35,770 nucleotides of DNA from Ectocarpus siliculosus (taxonomy: Eukaryota; Sar; Phaeophyceae; Ectocarpales; Ectocarpaceae). Positions 1-17,400 of this stretch are shown one piece after another. The stretch's first letter is position 1, and every line of letters begins with the position of its first letter. The notes under the pieces are model-generated. The model ran no database searches. It had not been told where the DNA came from and worked only from the letters and a program-made list of their open reading frames with translations. The stretch is from assembly GCA_000310025.1 (NCBI GenBank), contig FN648523.1, positions 137,893 to 173,662 on the forward strand. The letters run 5' to 3'. A program made the translations under genes and the position numbers.

Positions 1-724
1 CGGGGGGGGGGTTGTTGACAGGTTGAAGAGCGTTTCAAAACAACAGCGCAGGGCGGATACCTGCCCTGTGTTTCACTTCGTACCGAGAGCGGGAACTGGG
101 GGACATTTCGGGAACGCTTCCCAGCGTTGCCGCGATTGCATAGCGCGGCGAGATCAACACATACCACATATTTTCTCACGAATCGTCGATAGGAGAGCGA
201 AATGAGGAACATTCGTGGAGGACGCCGGCGCCCACATATCAACCTCGCTAGAAACAGGTCCACATTTTCTAGCGCGCCTACGGCGGCAACACGGTGCAAT
301 GCACCCACAAGTCTAACGAGGGGAGCGAGACACAGAGGGAAAAGCGCGCGCTGCAGAGCTTACGGGGGGGAGACAGAGTGCGAATAAGCGTACGTCCGAG
401 AAATGGAAACTGAATTGGAAAGTGAAAAATTGGTCAGCGAAGTCGGAGAGCGAGTGAGCCGTCACGACGACATGCTGCAGAAAAAACGGCCAGGCGCCCG
501 CACACGGATAGAAGTACGGCGGGCATTACTCTCCAGAATGAGCGCGTAATGACCCCTCCGTGAGCGTTCTTGCCATCACGAAACAGTAAAAGGTACGGCA
601 GCGGCGCGGGCTTGTTACTTTGCGCGCAAGAAAAATATAAAAAAAAAGGCACAAAAAAGCAAACAACACGTCCTACCGTCACCATCATAAATCGGCGTAA
701 CCAGCATCAAAGATGCGTGCCTAC
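1..724. other. Probable intron of the minus-strand membrane gene; no exon seen
   Basis: This stretch lies downstream of the exon-2 donor of the minus-strand gene. Short open frames exist on both strands, but none has hydrophobic segments or splice sites that continue the gene in phase. It starts with a run of ten G at 2-11. Confidence 0.4.
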
Positions 725-1442
725 CTCGATATCGACCGCGGGGGAGACGTTGATGGACCACAGGATGAAGGCCACGACCCCGAGAATCGCGAGCTCTCGG
801 TACAGAGTCTCTAGCAGGTCTTGAGCGTGCCTCTTGCCCTCCGCTGCGTGGTTCATCTGAGGGACGGCGAGAGTGCGGGGAAGGAGAAAGGAGACCCGAG
901 ACGACAAGACTTGGGGTCGGTTGTTCTCGAAGGTTTTGATGCCTCTTTTGCCAACGAACCACGCTCCATACTCAATCAGAGCAAATTAGTCATTCGCTTA
1001 TTATATCCTCGACAGGACCTGAGATGGCATTTTGCATCCGTTGCTGGTACATTTGGAGTTATTGATGTAATTCAGTTCTGCTATTCGTTTCGCCCAGAAA
1101 CCGACCTCGCCCAATCGGACGCCCAATCGGACGCGTTATCTTCAGCTTAACAACGCCTACAAGCGCAGAGAGCCAGCTGTCACGATGAAAAAAAGACTAG
1201 CTACATAAAGATGGCTCTCTCCCATTCGGATTTACCTGGTGACAGATGAGCTCGAAGAAAAGGACGCCGCCGACGGTGCAGATGACCACGATGTTCCACG
1301 ACGGCAGAGACCCGTACGTCTCCTTGCCGGCGAGCTCGCCCACGGCATCGCCCGCCGCCGCCCCAGCCGCCGCCGCCCCGGCCGGAAAGCCAGAAGCGGC
1401 ATGGTCGAGCGTGTCCATCTCGTCTTCGGCGAGATGGGACAT
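725..1442 (-). CDS. Multi-pass membrane protein, N-terminal part (2 exons, partial gene)
   Basis: The model has exon 1 at 1442-1236 and exon 2 at 856-725, minus strand. Exon 1 begins at an ATG (MSHLAEDEMD), has an Ala/Gly-rich stretch at residues 19-38 and a hydrophobic helix at about 50-66, and ends in a strong donor (CAG|GTAAAT). Exon 2 follows a CCCTCAG acceptor in phase 0, adds 44 residues with a charged segment (HAQDLLETLYREL) and a second helix at about 90-105, and ends at GAG|GTAGGC. The mix of a short acidic N-terminus, one helix, an amphipathic charged stretch and a second helix suggests a multi-pass membrane protein. The charged-then-helix layout is loosely like MLO-type proteins, but I do not recognise the family. 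No third exon is convincing in 1-724, so the gene probably continues beyond the left edge. Function unknown. Exon boundaries are fairly secure because phase and splice sites agree. Confidence 0.6.
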
Positions 1443-5433
<3,991 letters not shown>

Positions 5434-8400
5434 ATGTCAGCTCCGCGTCGAAGCAGTCGCAGTGACCCCAGCGGCGGCATGAAGGACGGCAGCCGTGACG
5501 ATGTGTCGGGGGAGCAGCAGCAAAAAGAAGAATCAGTCACCAACATAAAGGTTGCTGTGAGATGTCGGCCGTTTTCGACAAGTGAGCGCTCGAGAGGAGA
5601 GCAGAGTTGCTTCCGAATCGAGCATGGGACCGCGTGCCTCGAAAACCCGGCAAACGCTAGCGATATCCAGAGGTGAGCACGCATACTCCGTACAATAACT
5701 CACCGATGCTGGCCCGCAATATTTCTTGGGGAGTTCTGCCTGACATGCCTGATATTCTTCGTTGTGGTAGAGGCGTGAGTTCGTTAGGGCGAAGAAAGAT
5801 GTGTGGTCCACACAGCAGTAGACAATCTACATAAAAAATAGATTGAACAGACTCGTCGAAACAAGAAACGACATGTTGGCGTCGAGGGTGCTTTACGAAA
5901 GGGTTGCGGAAGGCGTTGGAGAGCAGCCGTTGCCGAACAAATACACAGCCGGGCGAAGATGCAGGCGGCTATGCACACATCTCTAGAAACAATTGTGTAT
6001 TAGGAAGCAGAGCTAACATAGAGAGGACTTTCTTGGAACTCCTTGGCGTTGTGTTCGTCGTCCAACCGGACGAGCGCACGAGGGAGCGCAAATAGGCGCC
6101 GGCGGAAAGAAAACCAAGTACAGCGCTGCTTTCACGCTGTTTGTGCGCACAGACAACGTATTATTGCCGAACGTATTTTTCGACAATGGAAATGCCGTCA
6201 GCAACGTCAATATTTTAGAGTCAAAGGCAAAGCTTGCTACATGTAGGGCTTTCTTCCTTTCTTTTCCCCCCTTCCAAGAACGTGAGACACTATGCTGTTC
6301 TCGATTGCTACCCCACTATCCCGCAGATTCGGGTTCGACCTCATCTACGGCGGGGATTCTAAGCAAATATCCGTCTGGAAAGATGTCGGTGTTCCAGCCA
6401 TGGAGAAGGCCTTCGCAGGTTTGGCAAGGAGCAAACTCTCTAAAAACCTCTCGCCCACAACCCGCCAGAACTTGGTTGAAACATGAGATCTGAAGATGGA
6501 CCTCTGCTTGCTTTAAAGCACTTGTCTAGATTACTCCTTTTGGTCGAAGGAACTTGTCTGAAAACTGGTGCACGTGTTAAGTACGTTCTTCAGTAAAAAT
6601 GTGTCGGGGAAAGCTGTTGTTGATGTCGGGCTTCCACCACCAATCGGACGATACCCAGTGTGTCATCTCGAGCCAGTCGCCTAGGGGGTTCAGTTGGGAG
6701 CCTCGTAGCCTTCACACTCTCTATATAGCAGGATCGGATCTCTCTAGAGCAACAATAATGCTTAGCGCAGGCACTGCTGAAACCTCCTGTGGGTAAAAGT
6801 TGAAGTCAAGGACCGCAGCGAGAACGGTGGAGAAAGGGCACGAAATCTATGTAGTGTTGACGCTCTTCCTGTGTCACCCCGCAGACATGTACCGAAGGGA
6901 GTAACCTGGGGTCCACAATGGATGGTCCAACGAATACAACACCCACATCTAGCACGAGGATCGAAACGAGCCTCGCCGTCTTAGGCAGCAAGCTCTGGGG
7001 CCGAGACAATTGGCTTAGTTGGCGAGCGGTTGTAACGGCATCTCGGGCTGAACGCGGCGGCAGTCAGGTGTGTTCCGCTAAAACGCTCCCAACGCCATGC
7101 GATCCTGGTCCACGACGTCTTCGTGAGCCCTTTCTCTACTTTCAACCACGTCGAACCAACAGGCTTCAACACGACGATCTTCGCGTACGGGCAGACAGGC
7201 AGCGGAAAAACTTTCAGCATGCAGGGGGTGGGGGGTGGGAGCGGAGAGGGTGCGGGCATCATACCCCGCATGAACGAAGAGCTTTTCGCGCGGTGAGGTT
7301 CTGGCGCTCGGGCGCTGTGGTGTTGGAGTGGGTAAATGTCAACGCTGGCGAGGGTGGTAATGTTCGCTGGCTTTGTTGGTCGCCGTCGTACATGGTGATG
7401 CTAGCGAGCTTTGTTTTTCGTTTTCAGATCCCCGGCTGACCGGTAATACGGAAGGGAGTGTATGCCCCGTAGTACACCGCATGTACTTGACCAACTTGCG
7501 CCTTGCGTATGCATCGCTTGTCGTGATTGCCGCATACCAAGTGGGGTAGATCCCCTAACGTTGCAAACCGTGGCATGCAGACAGTTGAGTGATCCTGCCT
7601 TTCTCTCCCACCGGAGTTGCTGGTGTGTAATTTCACTAGCACTGTTTCCGGCTCGGCCGTTACATCCCAGATAAAGAGAGCTTCTCCGGACTGACATATG
7701 CGACTCTCTCACCTTCTTGAGCAAACCACGGACCACAACACTCTTCCATCCATTAGAGAATAGAAACAATTTGCTTCCCTGGAGGAACACTCGGCAGGCT
7801 GGCTGTCCCTGTTCCCATGACCGCTTTGGGGATTGTTGCTGAAACAAGACTCTCCCGGGAAGGCGGTCCTCAATCCGCTCCCAGCGATGCTCTTGTCGAC
7901 ACATGCCGTTGCCGCTGCTTTGGTGATTGAAAGCGGGTTCGGTGTTTACTCGCACCGCTTAGCGACGAACAGCAAGGGGTACAGCTGCTTCATCCACTCA
8001 GTACAAGGTACCTCGCACACCATGCCCAACTGTAACCTCTGCCCGCAGGGTGGCTCGTGAAAGAGAGGCTGACGCCAACAAGATGTTCCTCGTAACTTGC
8101 TCCTACTTCGAGATTTACAACGAGGTAAGCTCAAGACATTCCGAGGCGAAATAGACGACGACGGACGTCGATTCCAGGTCTACAGAGGAGAAAGAGGTGC
8201 ACGCCTCGGTAACCTAGCTTAGGGTTCGGGGGATCGTGTAAATTGCAGACCAGTAGGCGAGGAGTTTATTATTTTACGTTGTCGTCGCGTGCAATTTCTA
8301 ATAGATGAAGAGCATTTCATGTCTGAGATCACTGAATAGATGTTCTTCTTAACCCAAGCTCTCGTCTTGAGGAGGACATTAGGCCGGGTCCCTGGTAGAC

Positions 8401-11400
8401 CTCTGCAACCTTCAAGTGAGACATCACCCCTGCCCTGGGTTGATTTTAGACCTACCTCCGGGCGAGAACCCCAGCATGTGTACGGCGCCTCCACAACTTC
8501 CCGATTCACTCGTGCATTGGGCAGCTCCGAGTGCGTTACTTTATCTTATGGAAGAAAAACACCCGCTCACACCCTTGAAACCCCAGGGTTCCAGATACGT
8601 CGACTGTTGAAATGTGCGTTGAGGTTGCTTGCACCCCAAGGGACGTGCGAAGGCGGTTACGTCAGTGCGTAGGAGACCGGAGAAGTTATGGTGGCGTTGC
8701 CTCTGCCTCATTTGGGATTTTCATTGCCTGCCGGTAGCAACCGAGCCTAGCTCAGTTGCAGGGGCTTGAGGAGGTGGAAAGTGAGGGAGTGAGCCATGTG
8801 GGGCTCTCCGATCCTCTCTACGATATCGTCACCACAATTTCCAACCGATACGTGGCTCCTCTTCCATTTCACGAACCGACAAAAACATGTAACTCTTCGC
8901 GCGTGCTTCAAACGTGCTCCTGTACGTCGTTGCACCCTCTATACGTCGTTGTAAACATCGACAATATTTACAATATGTAATATTTATTCGCTCTGCATGA
9001 CCGTACGGTACATCCCACTGTGCAGTTGTGCTACTATATTTCAACATTCACCCTCGATGGGTGCTCGTGTTACGTACCTTCTACGTGCACACGTCTCTAT
9101 GCTAATGTAGTTCAACACGCCTCCATGATTGTTACGTGTGCCACCTCACGCTTCAACAACTACTCTTCTTTGCTGCCGTTCACCTCACGCTTCAACAACT
9201 GCTCTTCTTTGCTGCCGTTCTGTCCTATTGTCTTACGACAGTTGCTTCTTGGCCTTTTCCCAACGTGTGTTGTACAGTTCTCGCAGCCGGTTAAACCGTT
9301 CTCTCTAGTTTATCTCCGACCAGATGTGTACAAGCTCGCTCTGTACATCTATATCTGCTTCAAACCTTGAGTGACGTTGTCCAGATAGTATCTTGTCTAG
9401 TTCTTCCTGTGTTGTATTTTCTCTTTACGTTTCACGAGCTTGTTCTCTGATTTCTTCTTTCATGCCGCTCAAACCCCATTCAATACCTGTCGATGCCTTC
9501 ATACTTGCTACTGCTGCCGTCAGGTGATTTACGACCTCTTGGACCCGAATAACCGGAAGCGGAAAGGAGCGGGCCTGGAAATACGAGAACACGGGGTGCT
9601 GGGGATCTACGTCAAGGGATTGCAGGCACGGGGCGGTGTTGCAGTGTGCCGTAGAGTGACAAACGTCTTGGCAGAGGTTGAGAGGTCTTGACGTTCGACA
9701 GTTTTTTCAAGTTTCACGTACTTCGACCGCCTGTGCGATCGAGGCGTTGAGCAACACCAACGCTGCAACCGCGAAATAGAGGACAATCAGGTTGCCGCAC
9801 ACACAAGAATTCCATTCGTTCGGGTTCAAGACGGAGTACAGCTGTCGCTTGGTTTGTGCACTTGTCGCGACATCAGAGATTGATTGGCAGAGAACTGCGA
9901 AACGCTCTCATCGCCAAGAACGCGCTCTCATCGCCAAGAACGTGGCTGGCGTTGACTTTCTGCAGTCCGCAGTAGTCGTGGTTTGCTGATGAGAGTCTGT
10001 GGGAACGTTTTTTGCTGTTTTATGCATACTACCGTTCAGGAAATGGTGGTGACTTCGCCGGACAGCATGCAGCGACTGATCGACCAGGGCATGGCCAGCC
10101 GCACGGTGGGGAGCACGGCCATGAACGACACCAGCAGCCGGAGTCACAGCGTTTTCACCGTTAAGGTTAGTGGGGGAAATGTGTCGCGCCTCACCCGAGG
10201 CATTTACAGCAGCACCAAAAACCACGACGATAACAATCCCAACAACAATTGGCACAATATCGCCGTACTCTTGGGTCTATTTCTTGGTGGGGACATTGTG
10301 AGTGCCCTTTCGATAACTCTCCATGGTCGTCGGGTCTTAAACACCCTCCGGATTTGTCGAGGGGGTGCAAACACGGAGAGGGAATGCGTAACCGGACCGT
10401 ATCAAGTCCTCGTCTCACCTACACATCCCCCAAGTTATCCTACCGGCCATCCTGACCACGTGTTTGTTCAGCACGTTCTTTTCCCACTGTCACATCAACT
10501 CTTGGGCACCAATCAGGTGCGGTAGCGGCAAGCGTAAGACTTTAACATGTAGTGATAGCACATGCACCCGACCACAGGAAGAGAGAGGACGCGTTCACCG
10601 AGACTATATTTCTTTTGGCGATCGATCGATCTTATCGCCGTCAAGCTTTTCACGTCTTCTGCGGACGATATTCGCCCCCCTCCGGGGTCACGATCGCCTT
10701 GCTTAGTGCCTTGCGTCTGACACCGGTATTCGATTCGACACATCCGATGCCAACTGGCACAGCAGAAACGTAACATGACCCTGTGGGTCGCTACCAACAA
10801 AACTAATATCACAAAAGCAAACAAGAACCCTCGTGTCGGTGGTTCCCCAGGTCCATCAAAAAGATGCCACGGATGAGAGCAAGAGCACCTTCGCCAAGAT
10901 CAACCTCGTAGATCTTGCCGGGTCCGAACGCGCCAAGTCCACCGGGGCCACGGGCGCTCGGCTCAAGGAAGGAGCAAACATTAACAAGAGTCTCAGCAGG
11001 TTTGCTGGTTTTAGACTGTTGCAAGCCGGAGTGACGGGAGTACATGTACCATCGAGAAACCAACCCTACCACTCGTCTGGACCGAACAAGTGTCGGATGA
11101 CCTAAAATAATAACCCTCGTGGTGAAGATATTCGTGACTACATTTTCTTCCGAGAAAAGACACGTTTGTTTCTGTGCGTAGGTCTTGATACCTCCCCTCT
11201 TTCCCCCGCAACAATATCACGGTTGCGCGTGTGGGTGCGTGTGCATGGACACTAAACAGCCTGGGCAACGTCATCAACGCCCTCGTCGACGTCGCGAACG
11301 GAAAGAAGGGCGTATTCGTCCCCTACCGCAACTCCAAGCTGACGAGGGTGCTACAGGAGAGCCTGGGCGGGAATTCCCTCACGGCCATGCTCGCCGCTCT

Positions 11401-14400
11401 GTCACCGGCTGCCTGCAACTTCGAGGAAACCCTGAGCACTCTCAAGTACGCCAGCCGCGCCAAGAGCATCAAGGTACATGCAGACCATAGAGGAATGTAC
11501 CCCCCCCCCGCTAGATGTGCAGGACCGCGGTGGGCTAGTGCCGCCCTCGACCAATAGGCAATAAGCTCTCGTCAACACATTTCAGGAGGCCTCCGTACAT
11601 GCTTCCATGCATGCCATGCGTACGCATGTGCGCTCAAGGTGTACGCTGTGAGAAACCCGGCATGCATTTGGCGCGAGTCAGTAGAAAAGACTCGAGAGGA
11701 AAGCGAGGAGGCGCATCACACCGCGGCGAAAGTTCGGTATGCCCCCACCTAGAGCCCTATTTCCTCTACCCTCCTTGTCGTCTTACTCCCTTCCTCTCAC
11801 CAAGAAAGCACTTCGAACGCAACAGTTCCTCCGAGCAACCCACGCTTCCTTCTCCTCGCCCATTCCGCCGTAAAACGAAAACCAAAGGTGAACGCCGTGA
11901 AGAACGAGGAAGCGTCGCAGGTCAGCCGCCTGGAGGAGGAAGTGAGGGCTCTCAAGCAGAAACTGCTGGCTCACGAGCAGCAGACAGCCTCGATGGCTTC
12001 CCTGTCTTCCCCACCCCCATCCGCCCCGGCCGGCGGCAACGGCGGCGATAGCAACGACACGAGCGCGGCAACGGCGGGGGAGGGAGTGGCAGGGGGAAGC
12101 GACGGAGGAGACAGGTTGGATTCTGGTCTAAAGAGATCGCCTCCATTGATAGGTCATTGGGCTCGGTTAGGAGCGAGGGCAAGGGAATGCGTTAAGCTCG
12201 TGGTGGTGGGTTGGGTGCCCCTCTTGATGGGTGTGATGTGACACAGGGGAGATGTCTGAAGAAAGTGCCGTGCGAAAGGGCCGATGGAGACATGCTCGTT
12301 CTAGAAATCCGGGTTTGATCGCTGCAAAGGCTTAGAGCAGAGGGGGAAGAAACAAGGGTCGGTGTTGTTGCGGCTTGGGGTGATGATAGAGTTTCAAGCG
12401 GTTCCATTCTGTGACACGTCGGGAATGGTATCCGTCGGTGAAGGGTAAATAACATGTGAAATGCCGGCCTGCTAAACACGAGCTTGCTGCGTCTACAACG
12501 AACTAGTGGATTGGACGTGGCGGTCGCTCTTGGCGTTGATGCTCCATGAGTGCGTCTGAGCTACCTTCTGGCAAATCTGAGGAAAGCACCAGGTCTTTGA
12601 GTTGCAATCGCGCATACGTATCATGCATGTCGATGTCGCTGCCTTCCCGGGTCAGGTACAAGCAGCAAATTGCGGAGATGGAGGCGGCGATGAAGAGCAC
12701 CTGGGAGGAGAAGGCCAAACAGTCGGAGTCCAGTGAGCGGGAGCGACAGCGCCTGCAACAGCAGGCAATATGAAGTTCTCAGCAGTCCCTCTTTCTCTTT
12801 CAACTGAAATTTTTGCCGAAAACATCCTCCGAAGATACGGCAAAAAGTAGATTGACTCAGGATTGGGTGAATGACGACACCCGCAGCTGGAAGCTAACGT
12901 AAGCGAGCGCATCAGCCGCTCTTGTGTTCTGTTGTTCGGTTTACTTCTGTTTTTTTCGTTTGGTGCTGACGTCTACCGCAGGGAAGATTGTGCGAAAAAA
13001 AGATATGTCTTTATTTTCGTACAGAAGGGCCCTACGAGAGACAGCGACGCCTGCAGCTGGTAGCATCGTATCATTGATACGGACGAATCTGTCTTCTTTG
13101 CCTTGCACTATCTCAAGAATGTTGATCTTCGGGACTACGATGTTCCCCTACGTTCCACCATCCTTTTCACCGAAAACATCAGCTTGACGAAGAGGCGCGG
13201 CGCGAAGAAAGGGAGCGCAAGAAACGGTGGCGCGCTTTGGAAGACAAGGTGCTGAAGCCGAAAAGAAACCACAGCAGTAGCCACAATAAGAAAAACTTTG
13301 TACTTTTGACAGCTGTACGGCTTGACACTTCCTCCAGTCATGTAGTTCGACATGTATGCGATGGGGTCGGGGGATAGAGTGTGCCAATCTACAAAATAAC
13401 GGTGGGATATTGCGCTGGTCGGAGGATGCGTTGAAGATAAAACCTTCGATAGCTGGTCATCAGTTATCTGTCTCGTCACCCCAGCTCATTTAGGCAGCGG
13501 CGATGGCTCCGTGGTGGCGGTGGTGACCTCGTTGAGTAGCCTCTGCCCGTTGATGACACGCTTTCGTTGACAACGCTGTTCGCTACCAGGAGTCACAAGT
13601 GCTACAAAAAAAATCCTTTCATCTTTGTTTACCTTGCCAGACGATCACCGTGAGAGACTGTAAAGCGATGATTTCCTTCCTTTTTCTATTTGCTCATTTT
13701 GAGATACATATTTCATCGCATGTGTCAGGGGGATCTCGAACTGTCGATCAGGGAAGCCTCGGAGGTCGCGCTGCCCACGCTGCCTTCGAGAGACTGGCTG
13801 CGGCAGGTGAGTGCTGGGTCCGTTGTTGTTCTTGCTATCGCTGTTGGCGTTTTCATAGGGCGTAACACTGCTCCGATTCTACCCAACAGCTTTGGCATAC
13901 TATTTGGTGCGTTTCCTGGAAAACTTCAGTTGCTACCCCTGCCGCATGGGCGACTTCAAGCCCAAGATCTCGACGTATGTCTTTTCCTTCCCTGCAGCAT
14001 GGACGCATGGCCCTACGCTTCCGATCCTGCACACCTGAGACTCCCAACATTTTTCTGTGTCACCTCGAAATACCTGCCCTGACGTAAGCTGTGTTTTGCG
14101 CCTTCTCCTGATCACCAAGGTAAGGGCTTTGGTGGCCGCGGAGAACCGCGCCCGTGAAGAGGCCACCGTGTGCACGGTCTACAGAGAAGCCCTCGCGCTG
14201 GAGATCGACGGAGTGTTCTCCGGAGATCGTTCCTTGTCAGGGTCTTCGTTTTTCTCGGGGCTGTACGGTGAGTTGGCTCCCGTCAATGTTTCGGAGAATG
14301 CCCTCTCTTAGCTAGCCCCTGTGTTCTTGAGTTGGTCCTGAGCTTGTTTAATCCACTTCCCCGACATAAAGTAAAAATATTCCATGCAGTCGCGACTTGC

Positions 14401-17400
14401 GGAGGTAGATGGCGGACGTTCTCATGCTCCTGTGCAGCAAGTTTCAAGTACCAGAGTGCAAGCACACCGTACCCATTTGAATTTTTCACGTGCAGTGACC
14501 TGCGGACGTGAGGATAGAGAACACGTATCCTTGCGCACAGCTGGGATTGGGGGTCGGAGAAAGGGGAGCTCATCGGGAGCTCCTCGATTTGAGGCCGATA
14601 GGTCGACCAAAGACTGATGAACAAGGAGGGACAGCGTGTTCCAGGTTTTGCGTCATCGGATACTTTCTCTGTCTCCGGCGTGTTAGTCGACATTCGCTTG
14701 CTGACGGCTTCGGGGTCTTTGCTGAGCCCCACCAGCCTATATCTTGGCGAGGTATGCTTCCATGAGACACTTGTGCCGTCCCTTTACGGTAAGGGCTGGC
14801 TTTTCCTTCGGACTGCCTTGGTTCATCTTTCACCACGAGAGCATTTTCCTCAGGACATGGTCCTCGTGTATGTACTTTATTCATCTCGCGCAAGGAGGGA
14901 TTTGGCGAGAGGATGCTTTCCTCCTCGTCCCTCGGACACCCACACAACTGACAGTGCTGCCTGTTTTGTCTCCAACCATCCCTCACTGGCTTCAACTCTC
15001 TTGAACAAAACAGTCGTGCGGTTGGTGTGTTCTCTTTCACATCCAGGCGGCGACCCCGATGACGACCGCGCGTCGGTGGCATCGACAGCCTGCACCGCCG
15101 TCTCGGATCGCGAGGGCGTCCTCATCACCAGCGCCGCCGCCGCGGCCGGAGACGACGAGGGCACTCAACAAAACCAACCTCGAGGTGCACCACCTGGAGA
15201 TGGTAGTGGTGGTGGAGGTAGTCTCCCGAGACAAGCGGTCAAGGCTGCATCAAGCTACGACCCCGCCCTGTTGCGTCAGCTACAGGTGTGCCATTAGTCG
15301 AAACGAGACGCTTTCGCGCCCCCCTTCCTCCCGATCCCACCTCTCGGTGGCGAGAGAAAACCACTTTGATGTGCCCTGGCGTACGCAGGTCCTGTTCCTA
15401 TACTCGGACCTAAGCGCTCTGAGCGTAGGCAGTCACCTTGCGCTATCGACATGAGCTCGAGTCCCTCAGGCGTACGTTAAAGTGGTGTGGCAGTATTGGC
15501 AAGAGCCTCTAGCGACTTTTCCAGAAACCATCCTCCCATGGCTACAGCGCAATGCCAGCGAGGGAGCATTCTGCCTCATCCAGTACCCTGACCTTCCATT
15601 GTTGTGTCCATTATCCCCTTGGTCCTCGCCTCGCCCTCCTACGGAAGCCATCATCACATGACGAAAAACGTCTGGAGCGAAAGTCTACTCCTCTACTTTG
15701 AAAGATGCCGTTCGTTGTTGATACTCTGCACACAGAGTACCTGCCCTGCCCGCCTACGTTAACGCCTTTCTTTGGGTGTCTCAATACACCCAGGCACGAC
15801 TCACGAGCCTCAGAGACGCGCGAGAGAGGCTCCACGGTCCGCTCGCAAGAGCTGTCGAAGAGAGTTCTAAGAAGCTTTTGGAAAGTGTGGAGTCGTTCTC
15901 GGCGAAGTTTGCGGCCTCTCCGCACGAGCACATCGGCGGCGGCGTGCAACGGCTAGGAGGCGCAGAGGTGCGTGGCAAATCAAGCAAAGAAGCAGCGGGG
16001 TAGAATTTGTAGCGGTGGTTTTCGGGCTAGGTTTACAAGCCGTGAACGACTTTTTGTGGATCCTTTATATATCTTCTTTCTTCTGTTTGGGGATGGTTAA
16101 ATCAACTAGAAACAGGAAATACCGTATATTTCTGGAAGTATCCTCATTCGTAGTACGATATGCTTGAACAACGTTCAAAGTGGTTTTACCGATAGTTCCG
16201 TCCGCTCTTGCATGGCGTGACTCAAGGGCGGGGGCGAAAACCAGCGCGGAGAGACAACAACACCACATGTAGTAGTGAACGGCGTGGTGGACGTTAGCAG
16301 GGGATGTTGGAGTTTGTCCCAACTTGTGAGCGTTTATTTTCCACGCGTGCGCGCTTTCTCTACGTCGTTGGCCTTCCATACAAAGGGAGACAATCTACCA
16401 CACGCAGCCACGCTCTTTGTTTTTGTCCAAGGCCGCGCATGGAGTAGCGGCTGCGGCAAAGGTGTTGTTGTCCAAGTTAGGCGCTAACCTGTTGCCTTCA
16501 TCATCCGTGGTGACGATCGACCTGGTGACGTGCAGAGCAAAGGTGACGAAGGTGCGGCATCAGGGACAGCAGGACCAGGACCAGGAGCAAGAGGAGAGAC
16601 GGGGGAGGCTGCATCCCGAAGGTAAGACGCCGAGAACCGGTGACATCGAAGCCGGAATATCCCCGCACGTTCTGTCACGCGGGCTGAAGCAGCTGCTGCC
16701 GGCCAAGAGATCATGCGGAACGAGAACACGACGCCGACTATGTTTGAGCCATTCTGAGGCAGAACGCCTCCCCAATATACTTACGAATCGAACTCCTTCA
16801 GACCGCCTACCGTTTGTAGTAGCAACATCGTGCACCAACCGAGGGACGATTTGGAACTCTCTCTCGTTCTTCCGCTTGTTCTTAGCCTCTTGTGCGTCGA
16901 CAACAATGGTGACACAACGCGCTTGGGTTTCCAGCCCACGCGCCTCCCACAACCCCTCACATCGCCTGGACCCTGCAAGTACCATGTCTTAAGATGGTCG
17001 CCCGTGAGCGTTGCGTTCCGGCGACAAAGAAAAAAACGCCCCCATACTACACAGGTGGTATCCATAGAACCGCACCACCACATCGTCCGTACAGGACCTC
17101 TTTGTACCGTATCACATTTAATGTAGATTCCGTGGAAACGAGAGGAACGCCGGTGAATATGCGCCTTCATGCTCTTGTCTCAACAGCGGGTATCGTCCTC
17201 ACAACGTGACAATAATGAAATGATGCATTCGATACATCAGGGCGGAGGCCAGGAAGAGCGAGGGAGTCCGCGCGCTGGCCTTGATCCGTCGGCAGGTCGT
17301 CGCCCGTGGCCGCCAGACTCGGCAGCAACGGGGCTCTGGTACTGTGACCAGCGTCAACGGCGAAGCGGCGCTAGACGCTGCCGGGAAACCAATAGCCGCA

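Larger units (their letters stand above)
5434..11473 (+). other. Kinesin motor domain, exons 1-8 (residues 1-376)
   Basis: Exon 1 gives a 37-residue polar leader, then the first strand [10 protein letters not shown] (38-47). Exon 3 carries the P-loop GQTGSGKT (about 120-127) inside the block [16 protein letters not shown]. Exons 4-5 join at [13 protein letters not shown]. Exon 6 holds switch I, NDTSSRSH (242-249). Exon 7 holds switch II, DLAGSE (276-281), and the segment [11 protein letters not shown]. Exon 8 has the microtubule-binding block [13 protein letters not shown] and ends at YASRAKSIK. All nucleotide-binding motifs are intact, so the motor should be active and N-terminal, which predicts plus-end movement. 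The sequence around switch II and the GANINKSL block is closest to the kinesin-3 type, but no FHA domain follows, so the subfamily is uncertain. Phases at the seven junctions (2,1,2,0,0,0,2) all match. Confidence 0.95.

Noticed and set aside
15466-15657. Open frame between kinesin exons 15 and 16 after a CTCAG site
   Set aside because: Exon 15 joins exon 16 directly in phase with an unbroken coiled coil (LLRQLQ|ARLTSL), so this lies in the intron.
16417-16992. 191-codon plus-strand frame over exons 17-18
   Set aside because: Its frame runs through splice sites that fit the kinesin exons better. Exon 18 is read in another frame that connects in phase 2 to exon 19.
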